A stretch of DNA of 64,000 nucleotides from Jiangella ureilytica (GCF_004348545.1 NZ_SMKL01000020.1:25469-89468); one strand, 5' to 3'; positions 19,486 through 28,041 are shown, numbered from the stretch's first letter. Notes: generated from the letters alone by a model not told the origin. A program made the numbers and translations.

Positions 19486-19575
19486 GACCGGACCACGGCC
19501 GACCGGACCGCGGCCGACCGGACCGCGGCCGACCGGACCGCGGCCGACCGGACCGCGGCCGACCCGACCGCGGCG
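19486..19575. repeat. Six tandem copies of a 15-bp unit
   Basis: The unit GACCGGACCGCGGCC occurs six times without spacers: the first copy has one change (GACCGGACCaCGGCC), the next four are exact, and the sixth has two changes. It lies in the 205-base gap between two ADP-ribosylglycohydrolase genes. The unit contains CCGCGG and can pair with itself. Because its length is a multiple of three, a read-through frame would stay open as a Gly-Arg-Gly-Pro-Val repeat on the minus strand. Copy number probably varies by slippage. Confidence 0.9.
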
Positions 19576-19589
19576 GACCTGCCGTTCTC

Positions 19590-20549
19590 TCATGAGCCTT
19601 CCTCCAGGTGGTCGGCCAGCCGGTCGGCGAGGTCGAGCGGATGCAGGCCCGCCACGACCTCGCCCAGGCAGCGGCCGGTGACCGGCCCGATCTGCGCCTG
19701 CCAGTCCGCAGGCACCGCGCCGAGGCCGCCGTGTGCCCCGGCCAGCGCGCCGGCGATGGCGGCGGTGGTGTCGGCGTCGCGCCCCATCGACACGGCGCCG
19801 GTCACCGCGGCGGCGAACGAGCCCTCCGCCGCCAGGAACGCGGCGAACGCCAACGCGACCGCCTCCGGCGCCAGATCGGTCCACGGATACGACCGGACGA
19901 CGACGGCCTCGAGCAGCGCGGGCACGTCGCCCGCGTGGACCAGAGCCGACCGCAACGACCGCGCCGTCCACGAGTCCGAAGGGACGGCGTCCAGTGCGGC
20001 GGCCGCGATGTCGGCGGCGGGGGCGCGACCCGTCATGGCGACGGCGACAGCCGCGGCCACCGCGACCCCGGCGTGCACGCCCTCGCCGGAGTGGCTGACC
20101 GCGCCGTCGACGGCCGCCAGCCGAGCGGCCAGAGCCGGGTCCCCCGCCGCGTACACGCCGTGCACCGCGGACCGCATCGCCAGCCCGTCGCTCCACGAGT
20201 GCAGGTGCCGTCCGCTCGCCGGCGGCCGCAGCCCGGCGCGCAGGTTCTCGATGGTCCCCAGTTCACTGAACCCGGCGCCCGGGAACCCGCCCGAGCGCCC
20301 GGCCAGGTGCGTGACCCACGCGTCGGCCACGTGGTCGCTCGTGAGCCCGGTCCCGTGCTCCAGCAGCAGCAGCGCGCTGAACGCGGCGTACTCGGTGTCG
20401 TCCGTGCCCGTAGGCTGGTCGGTCAAGAAGCCCTGTATCCGGTGTCCGAACTTCGCCGCGATCGCCTCGGCGGTCATGTTCTCCGCGGGGGCGCCCATGG
20501 CGTCGCCGATGGCGAGCCCGAGCAGGCACCCCCGCGCCCGGTCCCTCAT
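19590..20549 (-). CDS. ADP-ribosylglycohydrolase family protein 1 (319 aa)
   Basis: First of the four paralogs in transcription order, and the most canonical: RARGCLLGLAIGDAMGAPAE at the N-terminus, TGTDDTEYAAFSALLLLEHG in the middle and VSMGRDADTTAAIAGALAGA at the C-terminus, giving the full set of Asp metal ligands. The ATG overlaps the stop of the substrate-binding protein gene by one base (TGATG), so the transporter and this hydrolase are translationally linked. That linkage is the best evidence that the imported solute is the substrate, probably a ribosylated or otherwise N/O-glycosylated compound. No signal peptide. Confidence 0.9.
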   Translation of the reverse strand: MRDRARGCLLGLAIGDAMGAPAENMTAEAIAAKFGHRIQGFLTDQPTGTDDTEYAAFSALLLLEHGTGLTSDHVADAWVTHLAGRSGGFPGAGFSELGTIENLRAGLRPPASGRHLHSWSDGLAMRSAVHGVYAAGDPALAARLAAVDGAVSHSGEGVHAGVAVAAAVAVAMTGRAPAADIAAAALDAVPSDSWTARSLRSALVHAGDVPALLEAVVVRSYPWTDLAPEAVALAFAAFLAAEGSFAAAVTGAVSMGRDADTTAAIAGALAGAHGGLGAVPADWQAQIGPVTGRCLGEVVAGLHPLDLADRLADHLEEGS

Positions 20550-21853
20550 CAACGCTGGTAGCGCTCGAGGACGGCATTGCCCTCGTCGACCAGCTTGGTG
20601 CCCAGCTCCTCCAGCGAGATCTGGTCGCTGAAGTACTCCTGGAACGCCGGGTTCGCGATCCGTGACTTCCATTCCTCGAACCCCTTGACCTGCTGGAACG
20701 GCGCCATCTCCAGGTCGTCGGCGGTGGCCGTCGCGACGTCCCAGCCGGTGGCCGGGTCGTTCAGCTCCGGGCTCTGCGCCGCCTCCTGGCTGGTCGGCAG
20801 CAGCCAGTCGCCGGCCGCCAGTCGGACCTGGTTCTCGGCGTTGAGGAAGTACTCGATGAACCGCACGGCCTCCTCCGGGTGCTCGGTCTCGGCCGAGACC
20901 GAGAGGGTCTGGCTGACGGCGCCCTGCGCGCTGCTGTCGCCTTCGAGCGCCGGCAGCGTCACCCAGTCGAAGCCGTCGGGCGCCTGCTCGATGATCTGCT
21001 GGCGCAGCCAGATCGCGCCCGGCAGCATGGCGTACTGGCCGGCGAAGAAGCCGGGCAGCGCGTCGGCCGACGACATGCCGATGCCGTCGGGCGAGGCGGA
21101 GCCGTCGGTGTAGATCATCTCGTGGATGCGGCGTGGCACCTCCTGGTCGGCCTCGTCGAAGACCGCCTGCACCTCGCCGGTCGGGTCGCTGAAGTAGTCG
21201 CCGCCGAAGTTGCGGGCCAGGTTGAGGATGCGGTTGGCCGGCGCGTTCAGCGGGATGACGGCGCCGAACTGGCCGTCGGTGGTGAGCTGTGCGGCGACGT
21301 CGCCGAACTCGTCCCACGTCCACGGGTCCTCGATGGTCGGCAGCGTGACGCCGGCTGCCTCGAGCAGTGTCCGGTTGGCGAAGACGACCTGCGACTCCTG
21401 CAGGAACGGCACCCCGTAGACGGCGTCGCCGAAGGTCGCGGTGTCCCAGGCGCCCTCGCGGATGTCGTCGCGGATCTCGTCGGACAGGTACTCCGACAGG
21501 TCCAGGACGTTGCCGCGGTCGCCGAAGTCCTGCAGCACCGTGGACTCGTAGTGGAACACGTCCGGGGCGGTGCCGCCCTCGAACGACGTCATCAGCTGGT
21601 CGTGCACGTTGTTCCAGTCGCCCTGGAGCAGCTCGACCTGGATGTCCGGGTTGGCCTCGTTCCAGGCCGCGACGATGGCCTCGTTGGCCTCGACGCTCGC
21701 GGTCTGCCAGGCCAGCGTCTGGAAGGTCAGCTCGACGGGCTCGCCGCCGCTGCCGCCGTCGTCGCCGGAGCCGGTCTCGTCGTCACCTCCGCCGCAGGCC
21801 GCGAGCACCAGGCCCGCGGCCGCCGCGATGGCGAGACTTCTCATCGAACGCAT
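20549..21853 (-). CDS. ABC importer solute-binding lipoprotein (family 1)
   Basis: Extracytoplasmic binding protein of a carbohydrate-type ABC importer, 434 residues. It has a lipoprotein signal with lipobox L-A-A-C at about residue 20, then an acidic Gly/Asp/Ser linker. The mature part shows family-1 features: NEANPDIQVELLQGDWNNVHDQLMTS (partial), GTAPDVFHYES, VYGVPFLQESQVVFANRTLLEAAG, TWDEFGDVAAQL, and a C-terminal cap with EYFLNAENQVRLAAGDWLLPTS. The ribosome binding site AGGAGG is 8 bases upstream. Two permease genes precede it. No ATPase gene is present, so a shared MsiK-like ATPase elsewhere probably powers it. Confidence 0.92.
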   Translation of the reverse strand: MRSMRSLAIAAAAGLVLAACGGGDDETGSGDDGGSGGEPVELTFQTLAWQTASVEANEAIVAAWNEANPDIQVELLQGDWNNVHDQLMTSFEGGTAPDVFHYESTVLQDFGDRGNVLDLSEYLSDEIRDDIREGAWDTATFGDAVYGVPFLQESQVVFANRTLLEAAGVTLPTIEDPWTWDEFGDVAAQLTTDGQFGAVIPLNAPANRILNLARNFGGDYFSDPTGEVQAVFDEADQEVPRRIHEMIYTDGSASPDGIGMSSADALPGFFAGQYAMLPGAIWLRQQIIEQAPDGFDWVTLPALEGDSSAQGAVSQTLSVSAETEHPEEAVRFIEYFLNAENQVRLAAGDWLLPTSQEAAQSPELNDPATGWDVATATADDLEMAPFQQVKGFEEWKSRIANPAFQEYFSDQISLEELGTKLVDEGNAVLERYQR

Positions 21854-21880
21854 GGGTGTCCTCCTCTTCGAGGTCCTGGA

Positions 21881-22717
21881 TCAGGACTTGACGGCTCCGC
21901 CGAGCAGCCCGCCGGTGAGCCGGCGCTGCATGAAGGCGAAGAAGATCAGGCTGGGAATCGTGGCGACGAGCGACGCCGCCGCCAGCGGGCCGAGCCGGGC
22001 CACGCCCTCGGCGCCGATGAACTTCACCAGCGTCAGTGAGAGCGTCTGCAGCTCGGGGTCGCGGATCAGCACGAGCGCGAACAGGAACTCGTTCCAGGCC
22101 GAGACGAACGCGAACAGCCCGGCCGCGACGACGCCCGGTGCCAGCAGCGGCGCGATGACGCTGCGCAGCGTGCGGACCTTCGATGCGCCGTCCATGGACG
22201 CGGCCTCTTCGAGCTCGATCGGGATCGTCTCGATGTAACTGCGCAGCATCCAGAGCGCGAACGGCATGCTCCAGACCACGTAGACGGCGATCAGCCCGAG
22301 GTAGGTGTCGTACAGGCCGAGGTCGCGCAGCAGCAGGAACAGCGGGATGATCACCAGGATGAACGGGAAGATCTGGCTGAGCAGCACCCACACCAGCGTC
22401 ATCCGGCTCAGCACCGACCGGTAGCGCGCCATCACGTAGGCGGCCGGAATCGACAGCACCACCGTCACCAGGCACGACACCCCGGCGACCAGCAGCGTGT
22501 TGAGGATCGAGCGGACGATCGGCTGCTCGTCGAACGCGGCCCGGAAGTTGTCGAACGTGATGTCGTTCGGAATCCAGGTCGGCTCGATCAGCGCGAGCTC
22601 CTGCGGCGTCTTCAGCGCCGTCGAGACCAGCCAGAACAGCGGGAAGGCCAGGAAGACCAGGTAGCCGGCCAGGGCGACGTACTTCAGCGTCGTCGCGACG
22701 GGCGTGGAGCGGGTCAT
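21881..22717 (-). CDS. Sugar ABC importer permease, MalG type
   Basis: Inner-membrane subunit of 278 residues with six predicted helices, starting with KYVALAGYLVFLAFPLFWLVSTAL. The EAA loop that docks the ATPase is LEEAASMDGASKVRTLRSVIAPLLAPG. An N-terminal segment ALKTPQEL...NDITFDNFRAAF is typical of the second (MalG/CUT1) permease. The ATG at 22717 overlaps the first permease stop as ATGA, which rejects longer starts in this frame. It works with the permease at 22714-23661 and the binding protein at 20549-21853. Confidence 0.92.
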   Translation of the reverse strand: MTRSTPVATTLKYVALAGYLVFLAFPLFWLVSTALKTPQELALIEPTWIPNDITFDNFRAAFDEQPIVRSILNTLLVAGVSCLVTVVLSIPAAYVMARYRSVLSRMTLVWVLLSQIFPFILVIIPLFLLLRDLGLYDTYLGLIAVYVVWSMPFALWMLRSYIETIPIELEEAASMDGASKVRTLRSVIAPLLAPGVVAAGLFAFVSAWNEFLFALVLIRDPELQTLSLTLVKFIGAEGVARLGPLAAASLVATIPSLIFFAFMQRRLTGGLLGGAVKS

Positions 22718-23661
22718 CGGGCGTTCGCCTCCCTCACCCGCTGGCGCAGATAGAAGACGACGAACACCGCGATGACCACGACCATCGCGTTGCCCAGCGC
22801 CGCCGCATAGCCGTAGTTGCCGTAGCGGAACGCCTCCTCGTAGGCGAACAGCAGCGGCAGCCGCGTCTCGCCGCCCGGCCCGCCCTGGGTCAGGACGTAG
22901 ACCAGGCTGAACGAGTTGAAGTTCCAGATGAAGTCGAGCGTGGTCATCGCGACGACGACGGGCTTGATGGCCGGCCATGTGACGTTGCGGAAGCGCTGCC
23001 ACACGCCGGCGCCGTCCATGGCCGCGGCCTCGTGCAGCTCCCGCGGCACGCTCTGCAGCCCGGCCAGCAGCACCACCGTCGTCTGCGGCATCCCGGCCCA
23101 GACACCCACGAGGATCACCGCCGGCAGCGCCAGCGAGAACGACGACAGCCAGTCGACGTTCTCGTCGATGATGCGCAGGTCCATCAGGACGTCGTTGAGG
23201 ATGCCGGCGTTCGGGTGGTAGACCAGCCGCCACATGATGCCGATGACCACCGGCGGCATCGCCCATGGCACCAGCGCCAGGGTGCGGGCCAGCCAGCGCA
23301 GCCGCAGCCGCTGGTTGAGCAGCAGCGCGAGCCCGAGGCTGGCGAAGAACTGCAGGATCGTCACCGCGAACGCCCAGATGAGGCCGATGCGGAAGGACTC
23401 CCAGAAGTAGGAGTCGCCGAGCAGGTTCCGGTAGTTCTCGAAGCCGGTGAAGCTGGTCTGCGCATTGGCGCCGGCCTGTGCGTCGGTGAAGCCGAGATAG
23501 ATGCCGCGCAGCAGCGGGTAGACGCTGAACAGCACCACCGGGACCAGCGCCGGCACGGCGAGCATGAGGCCGTCGCGGTCGAGGCCGAGGAAGCCGCGGC
23601 GCCTGGCCGGCCTCTGCGGCGGCGTCGTGCGCGGCGGCTCGGTGACGGCGGTGGCGCTCAT
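22714..23661 (-). CDS. Sugar ABC importer permease, MalF type
   Basis: Inner-membrane subunit of 315 residues. After a basic, Pro-rich cytoplasmic N-terminus, six helices begin with LMLAVPALVPVVLFSVYPLLRGIYLGF. The EAA motif is LHEAAAMDGAGVWQRFRNVTWPAIKPV, and VYVLTQGGPGGET is the usual MalF-type loop. The ATG overlaps the LacI stop as ATGA, so the regulator and transporter are co-translated. CUT1-type importers like this take up mono- to oligosaccharides or sugar-like solutes. Confidence 0.92.
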   Translation of the reverse strand: MSATAVTEPPRTTPPQRPARRRGFLGLDRDGLMLAVPALVPVVLFSVYPLLRGIYLGFTDAQAGANAQTSFTGFENYRNLLGDSYFWESFRIGLIWAFAVTILQFFASLGLALLLNQRLRLRWLARTLALVPWAMPPVVIGIMWRLVYHPNAGILNDVLMDLRIIDENVDWLSSFSLALPAVILVGVWAGMPQTTVVLLAGLQSVPRELHEAAAMDGAGVWQRFRNVTWPAIKPVVVAMTTLDFIWNFNSFSLVYVLTQGGPGGETRLPLLFAYEEAFRYGNYGYAAALGNAMVVVIAVFVVFYLRQRVREANAR

Positions 23662-24662
23662 CGGCTGCTCTCCCTGACGGTCAGCGACGGCGGGACGGTG
23701 ACCCGCTCCGGCGGCGCGTCGTCGCCGTCGAGCCGGCGCAGCAGCAGCTCGGCGGCGATGCGGCCGCGGTCGGCCGAACCGAGCGACACGCTGGACAGCG
23801 CCGGGAAGCTGGTGGCGGCGAGCGGGGTGTCGTCCATGCCCACCACGCGGACGTCGCCGGGGACGTCGCGGCCGAGCTCGCGCAGCGCGTGCAGGACGCC
23901 CATGGCGATGAGATCGTTGGCGCCCAGCACGGCATCGACGTCCGGATGCTCGCCGAGCAGCGCGAGCGCCGTGCGCCGGCCGGCCTCGAACTGGAAGTCG
24001 GTGAACCGGACGAGCGAGTCGTCCGTGCGCAGGCCCGTCGTGGCCAGGCCGGCCCGGAAGCCGTCGTAGCGGGCCCGGCCCGGGACGGTGTCGAGCGGGC
24101 CGTCGATGAACGCGATGCGGCGGGCGCCGGACTCGGCCAGGTGCTCGACCGCCAGCCGGGCGCCGACCCGCGAGTCGGCCCGGACGTTGTCGACCGGGAC
24201 GTCGTCGGGCAGCAGGCCGATGACGACGACGGGAACGGCGGCCCGCCGCAGCGCCTCGACGTGCCGGTCGGTGACCCGCAACGGGCACAGGATCAGCCCG
24301 TCGACGTAGTTCTGGCTGAGGCTGGCCAGCACGCTCAGTTCGTCCTCGACGTCGGCGCCGGTGCTGTGCAGCAGCAGCCGGTAGCCCACGTCGCGCAGGG
24401 TCGGCTGGATGCGCCGCACCATCTCGAGGTAGGCGGCGTTGCCGATGTCCTCCATCGCGAACGCCACCTGCCCGGTGTGCCGGGTCTTCAGCGACTGCGC
24501 GACGACGCTCGGCACGTAGCCGACCTGCTGCACGGCCGCGTTCACGCGAGCGACCATGTCGGCGTTCGAGGTGTTGCCGTTGAGGGCGCGCGACACCGAG
24601 GAGATCGAGACCCCGGCGACCTTGGCGACCTCGTGGATCGTCGGCCGGCGACGCTGCGTCAT
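23658..24662 (-). CDS. LacI-family regulator of the ABC/ADP-ribosylglycohydrolase operon
   Basis: A 334-residue repressor. The N-terminal LacI helix-turn-helix is PTIHEVAKVAGVSISSVSRALNG with the hinge helix region YVPSVVAQSLKTRHTG, followed by a periplasmic-binding-protein-like sensor domain (about 62-334) with VDGLILCPL, AVEHLAESGARRIAFIDG and VVGMDDTPLAATSFPALSSV. It is the first gene of the operon that runs to 10.9 kb, with a GAGGAGG ribosome binding site. Two GGAAAC-GTTTCC palindromes lie just upstream and a third lies in front of the divergent esterase gene, so it very likely regulates itself and both directions. The inducer is unknown. Confidence 0.93.
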   Translation of the reverse strand: MTQRRRPTIHEVAKVAGVSISSVSRALNGNTSNADMVARVNAAVQQVGYVPSVVAQSLKTRHTGQVAFAMEDIGNAAYLEMVRRIQPTLRDVGYRLLLHSTGADVEDELSVLASLSQNYVDGLILCPLRVTDRHVEALRRAAVPVVVIGLLPDDVPVDNVRADSRVGARLAVEHLAESGARRIAFIDGPLDTVPGRARYDGFRAGLATTGLRTDDSLVRFTDFQFEAGRRTALALLGEHPDVDAVLGANDLIAMGVLHALRELGRDVPGDVRVVGMDDTPLAATSFPALSSVSLGSADRGRIAAELLLRRLDGDDAPPERVTVPPSLTVRESSR

Positions 24663-24689
24663 CGCGTGCGCACCTCCTCGTGGCGGAGC

Positions 24690-24701
24690 GGAACCGTTTC
24701 C
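24690..24701. promoter_or_regulatory. LacI-type operator O1
   Basis: GGAACCGTTTCC, a 12-base palindrome with one mismatch to GGAAACGTTTCC, 28 bases before the lacI start. Its closeness to the ribosome binding site fits repression by roadblock. Confidence 0.7.
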
Positions 24702-24722
24702 GAGGTGTGACGCGGCATGTCA

Positions 24723-24734
24723 GGAAACGTTTCC
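24723..24734. promoter_or_regulatory. LacI-type operator O2
   Basis: GGAAACGTTTCC, a perfect palindrome with the central CG of LacI-family sites, 33 bases centre to centre from O1 (about three helical turns). Confidence 0.8.
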
Positions 24735-24750
24735 GGGATGTGTCAGCCAT

Positions 24751-24827
24751 CGAACCGCGCCCGACGCCGTCCCGTCAAGTCGCCGGTACGAACCCGTGAC
24801 CTACTGGGGTCTTGACGGGGCGGTTCG
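24751..24827. promoter_or_regulatory. Divergent promoter region with paired TTGACG boxes
   Basis: CTTGACGGG occurs in both orientations (minus strand at 24771-24779, plus strand at 24811-24819), with flanking CGAACCG/CGGTTCG arms. TTGACG matches a -35 element, so the pair may be the two -35 boxes of the lacI operon and the esterase gene. The -10 boxes are not clear. Confidence 0.4.
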
Positions 24828-24889
24828 GCGCGTGCTGGAGTTGCGCCGACTTCCCTGTTCGCCGACGGCGGCAGCTCGCGAACCGACTC

Positions 24890-24901
24890 GGAAACGTTTC
24901 C
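24890..24901. promoter_or_regulatory. LacI-type operator O3 before the esterase gene
   Basis: GGAAACGTTTCC, a second perfect copy, ending 14 bases before the ribosome binding site AAAGGAG of the esterase gene. It brings that gene under the same regulator. Confidence 0.8.
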
Positions 24902-24927
24902 AGAACGACGGCGCAAAGGAGCGACGG

Positions 24928-27045
24928 ATGACGGCACGGAACCGCGCGACCGCGTTGGCGGCGACATCGGTGCTGCTCGCGGCGGTGCACGTCGCAACGA
25001 CCGGCTCCGCGCCCGACGGCGAGGGCGCGGGTCGCGCCGCCACCGCCGAGCCGGCCCGCGGCACCGTCGTCACCGCGACCGCCCCGGCCGGGGCCGCCGG
25101 CGTCGCCGTCGACTACGCCGCCTACCTGCCCGCCGGTTACGACGCGGGCGACGACGAGTACGCGACGCTCTACCTGCTGCACGGCCGTGGCGACACCATG
25201 GCGGCCTGGCAGCAGGTGACTGCGGACCTCGACGAGCTGATCTCCGCCGGCACCGTCCCGCCGCTGGTCGTGGTCATGCCGGACGCGCCGTGGAGCGAGC
25301 GCGGCAACTGGTACGTCGACTCGCGGCACGCCGGCGGCGCCGCGGTCGAGACCGCGCTGACACAGGACCTGGTCGCACACGTCGACGCCACCTACCGCAC
25401 CGTCGACAGCCGCGACGCGCGCGCCGTCGGCGGCTACTCGATGGGCGGCTACGGCGCCCTGCGCTACGCGCTGGCGCATCAGGACCTGTTCGCCGCGGGC
25501 CTGGTGCTGTCGCCCGCGGTCTACGTGCCGCTGTCGCCGGCGGACTCGTCGACGCGCGAGTTCGGCGCGTTCGGCCTGGGCGAGGCGCTGTTCGATGACG
25601 CCGTCTACACGTCGCTCAACTATCCGGCGCTGCTCGAGGCCGCCGACCCGGCCCTGCCGACGCACCTGTTCGTCGCGGTCGGCGACGACGAGTGGGCCAA
25701 CCCCGCGCCCGAGGACGCCCAGCACGACATCGACTTCGAGTCCGCCCGGCTCTACAACGCCGCTCGGCGGGTCGACGGCGTCACGGCCGAGCTGCGGATC
25801 ATGGACGGCGGGCACGACTGGGACGTCTGGCGGGCCGGCTTCCGCGAAGGGCTGGCCGACCTCGCCGGCTACCTGCGCACCACCGACCCGCTGCCGCTGC
25901 CGGGCGAGATCACCGGCACCGGCGGTGACGACCGCGCCGGCGGCATCGCGGTGACGCCGGACGGGCAGACGGTCACCGCCGTCAACGAGGGCGGCGTCGA
26001 CCCGATGCTGAGCTCCGACGACGGCTGGACGCTGCGGCTCGCCACCCCTGCCGCCGACCGCGTGTACGGCATCCACGCGGCGGGCGACGGCGGCGTTCTC
26101 ACCGCCGGGTACACCCGTGGCGACCTGGACGGACGGCACCCGGGCACTTCCCGCGACGACGCGTTCGCCGCCCGGGTCTCGGCCGGCGGCGCCCTCGACT
26201 GGGTCACGCAGTTCGGCGACCCGGCCGCGGCCGACCGCGCCTACGCGAGCGTCCCGGCGCCCGACGGCGGCCTCTACGTCGCCGGGTACACCAGCGGCAG
26301 CGTCGGCGGTGCCGCGAACGCCGGCGACAAGGACGCGCTGCTCGCGCGCATCGGGACCGACGGCGAGCTGCTCTGGACCCGGCAGCTCGGCGGCGCCGGC
26401 GAGGACAAGGCGCTCGCCGTCGCCGTCGGCGCGGACCGGCGGGTGTACGTCGCCGGCGTGACCTCGCAGGCGATGCCGGGGGCGACGGCGAACGGCGGGC
26501 TGGACGCGTGGGTGGCCCGGTTCTCCGCCGACGGGAAGCGGGACTGGCTGAGCCAGTTCGGGACCACGGAGTCCGACCAGTTCACCGCGCTGGCGCCGCT
26601 GCCGGCGCAGGGCGTGGTCGCCGTCGGGCACACCGGTGGCGGGCTGGGCGCGGCCGGCGCGGGCGGCAACGACCAGCTGGCCGTCGCGGTGACGTCGGCA
26701 GGCCGGGCCCGCTGGATCACCCAGGACGGCACCGACGGCGACGACCGGGCCGCCGCCGTCCACGTCGGCGCCGACGGCGCCATCACCGTCGCCGGTCACA
26801 CCGACGGCCGCGTGGGGGTCAGCGCGGGCGGCGTCGACGTCGTCGTGAGCACGCTCGGCAGCCGCGGCCAGGTGCGCTCGCGTGCGCAGTTCGGTACGCC
26901 CGAGCGCGACGGTGCCGACGAGTGGGACGAGTCGAACCTCTACCTCAGCGGCGACGGCGGCAGCGGCCTGCTGCTGACGGGGCTGACGTTCGGCGGCGGC
27001 AGCGGGCTCGGCGACGTGTTCGCCGGCCCGCTGTCGTCGCCTTAG
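24928..27045 (+). CDS. Secreted esterase (esterase D-like) fused to SBBP-type propeller
   Basis: A 705-residue exported protein. A signal sequence (LAATSVLLAAVHVATTGSA) is followed by a PF00756-like alpha/beta-hydrolase domain (about 45-325) with the nucleophile in GGYSMGGYG, a likely Asp in FVAVGDDEW and the His in MDGGHDWDVW. Residues ~335-705 are repeats of about 50-60 residues (VYVAGVTSQ, WLSQFGTTESDQ, VAGHTDGR) typical of beta-propeller SBBP repeats. The start is set by AAAGGAG 6 bases before the ATG. It is divergent from lacI and has its own operator O3. It may free a sugar or acyl group from an outside polymer for the importer to take up. Confidence 0.87.
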   Translation: MTARNRATALAATSVLLAAVHVATTGSAPDGEGAGRAATAEPARGTVVTATAPAGAAGVAVDYAAYLPAGYDAGDDEYATLYLLHGRGDTMAAWQQVTADLDELISAGTVPPLVVVMPDAPWSERGNWYVDSRHAGGAAVETALTQDLVAHVDATYRTVDSRDARAVGGYSMGGYGALRYALAHQDLFAAGLVLSPAVYVPLSPADSSTREFGAFGLGEALFDDAVYTSLNYPALLEAADPALPTHLFVAVGDDEWANPAPEDAQHDIDFESARLYNAARRVDGVTAELRIMDGGHDWDVWRAGFREGLADLAGYLRTTDPLPLPGEITGTGGDDRAGGIAVTPDGQTVTAVNEGGVDPMLSSDDGWTLRLATPAADRVYGIHAAGDGGVLTAGYTRGDLDGRHPGTSRDDAFAARVSAGGALDWVTQFGDPAAADRAYASVPAPDGGLYVAGYTSGSVGGAANAGDKDALLARIGTDGELLWTRQLGGAGEDKALAVAVGADRRVYVAGVTSQAMPGATANGGLDAWVARFSADGKRDWLSQFGTTESDQFTALAPLPAQGVVAVGHTGGGLGAAGAGGNDQLAVAVTSAGRARWITQDGTDGDDRAAAVHVGADGAITVAGHTDGRVGVSAGGVDVVVSTLGSRGQVRSRAQFGTPERDGADEWDESNLYLSGDGGSGLLLTGLTFGGGSGLGDVFAGPLSSP

Positions 27046-27108
27046 CAGAGCTGCCTCGGCGCGAGCCGTCCCGCCGAACCGCTGACCCGTACGCCAGTGG
27101 GAACAGCG

Positions 27109-28041
27109 TCAGAACAGGGCGCTGGCCAGCGCCGAGCGCGCCTTCACGACCCGGGGGTCGGCACCGCCGACGATGTCGAACAGCTCGACCACGCGCGCCC
27201 GTAGCCGCTCGCGCTCGTCGCCGAAGACCCGGCGGATGGTGCCGATGAGCCGGTCGAACGCCTGGTCGACCCGTCCCGACACGACCTCGATGTCGGCGGC
27301 CAGCAGCTGCGCGTCGACGTCGGTGGGGTCGGCGTCGGCCGCGGCCAGCGCTGCGCCGGGGTCGGTGCCGGCCGTGCGGCGCAGCAGCTCGACCTGGGCC
27401 AGCCCCGCCTTCGCCTCGGCGTCGGCCGGAGCCTCGGCGAGGACCGCCCGGTAGGCCTCGGCCGCCTTGTCGAAGTCGCCGGCGTTGATGGCGTCATAGG
27501 CCGCCTCGAACCGCGGGTCGACGGGCTCTTCCGCCGGCTCGCCGTCGGCGTCTTCGGGGGCGCCGGCCCCCGGGATGGGGTCGGCCCGGCCGGCGACGCC
27601 GTTGGCGACGGCCATCTGCAGCAGCTGCTCGATGACCTGCTGCGCCTGCGCCTCGGGGATGGCCCCCTGGAACAGCGGCACCAGCTGCCCGCGGACGACC
27701 GCGACGACGGTGGGGATGCTCTGGACCTGCGCGGCCTGCGCGATGGCCTGGTTCGCGTCGACGTCGATCTTGGCGAGCACGAACCGACCCTCGTACTGGG
27801 CGGCCAGGCGTTCGAGGATGGGCGAGAGGGTCTTGCAGGGCTCGCACCAGGTGGCCCAGAAGTCGATGACCACGGGCACCGACATGGACCGGGTGAGCAC
27901 CTCGGACTGGAACGTCGCCTCGGTGACGTCGATGACGAAGCCGCCACCGGCGGCACCCGGCGCGGCCTGCTGCGGCTGGCCGCCCCCGTTGAGGGCCGAC
28001 AGGTCGACGGCGCCGGGGCGGCTGAAACTCTGCGAGCTCAT
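27109..28041 (-). CDS. Thioredoxin-like protein with TPR tail (CnoX/YbbN type)
   Basis: Cytoplasmic thioredoxin-fold protein of 310 residues. The active-site motif WCEPC (Cys66, Cys69) is intact in FWATWCEPCK, and the cis-Pro region is SIPTVVAV. From about residue 175 it carries tetratricopeptide-like helices (YDAINAGDFDKAAEAYRAVLAEAP), the layout of the co-chaperedoxin CnoX/YbbN, which protects proteins from oxidative damage and passes them to chaperones. The C-terminal DPRVVKARSALASALF is typical of actinobacterial members. It converges on the esterase gene, and a small membrane-protein gene lies 46 bases upstream in the same direction. Confidence 0.9.
   Translation of the reverse strand: MSSQSFSRPGAVDLSALNGGGQPQQAAPGAAGGGFVIDVTEATFQSEVLTRSMSVPVVIDFWATWCEPCKTLSPILERLAAQYEGRFVLAKIDVDANQAIAQAAQVQSIPTVVAVVRGQLVPLFQGAIPEAQAQQVIEQLLQMAVANGVAGRADPIPGAGAPEDADGEPAEEPVDPRFEAAYDAINAGDFDKAAEAYRAVLAEAPADAEAKAGLAQVELLRRTAGTDPGAALAAADADPTDVDAQLLAADIEVVSGRVDQAFDRLIGTIRRVFGDERERLRARVVELFDIVGGADPRVVKARSALASALF

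Noticed and set aside
19486..19575. Tandem repeat as a CRISPR array
   Set aside because: The 15-base units have no unique spacers between them and no cas gene is near.
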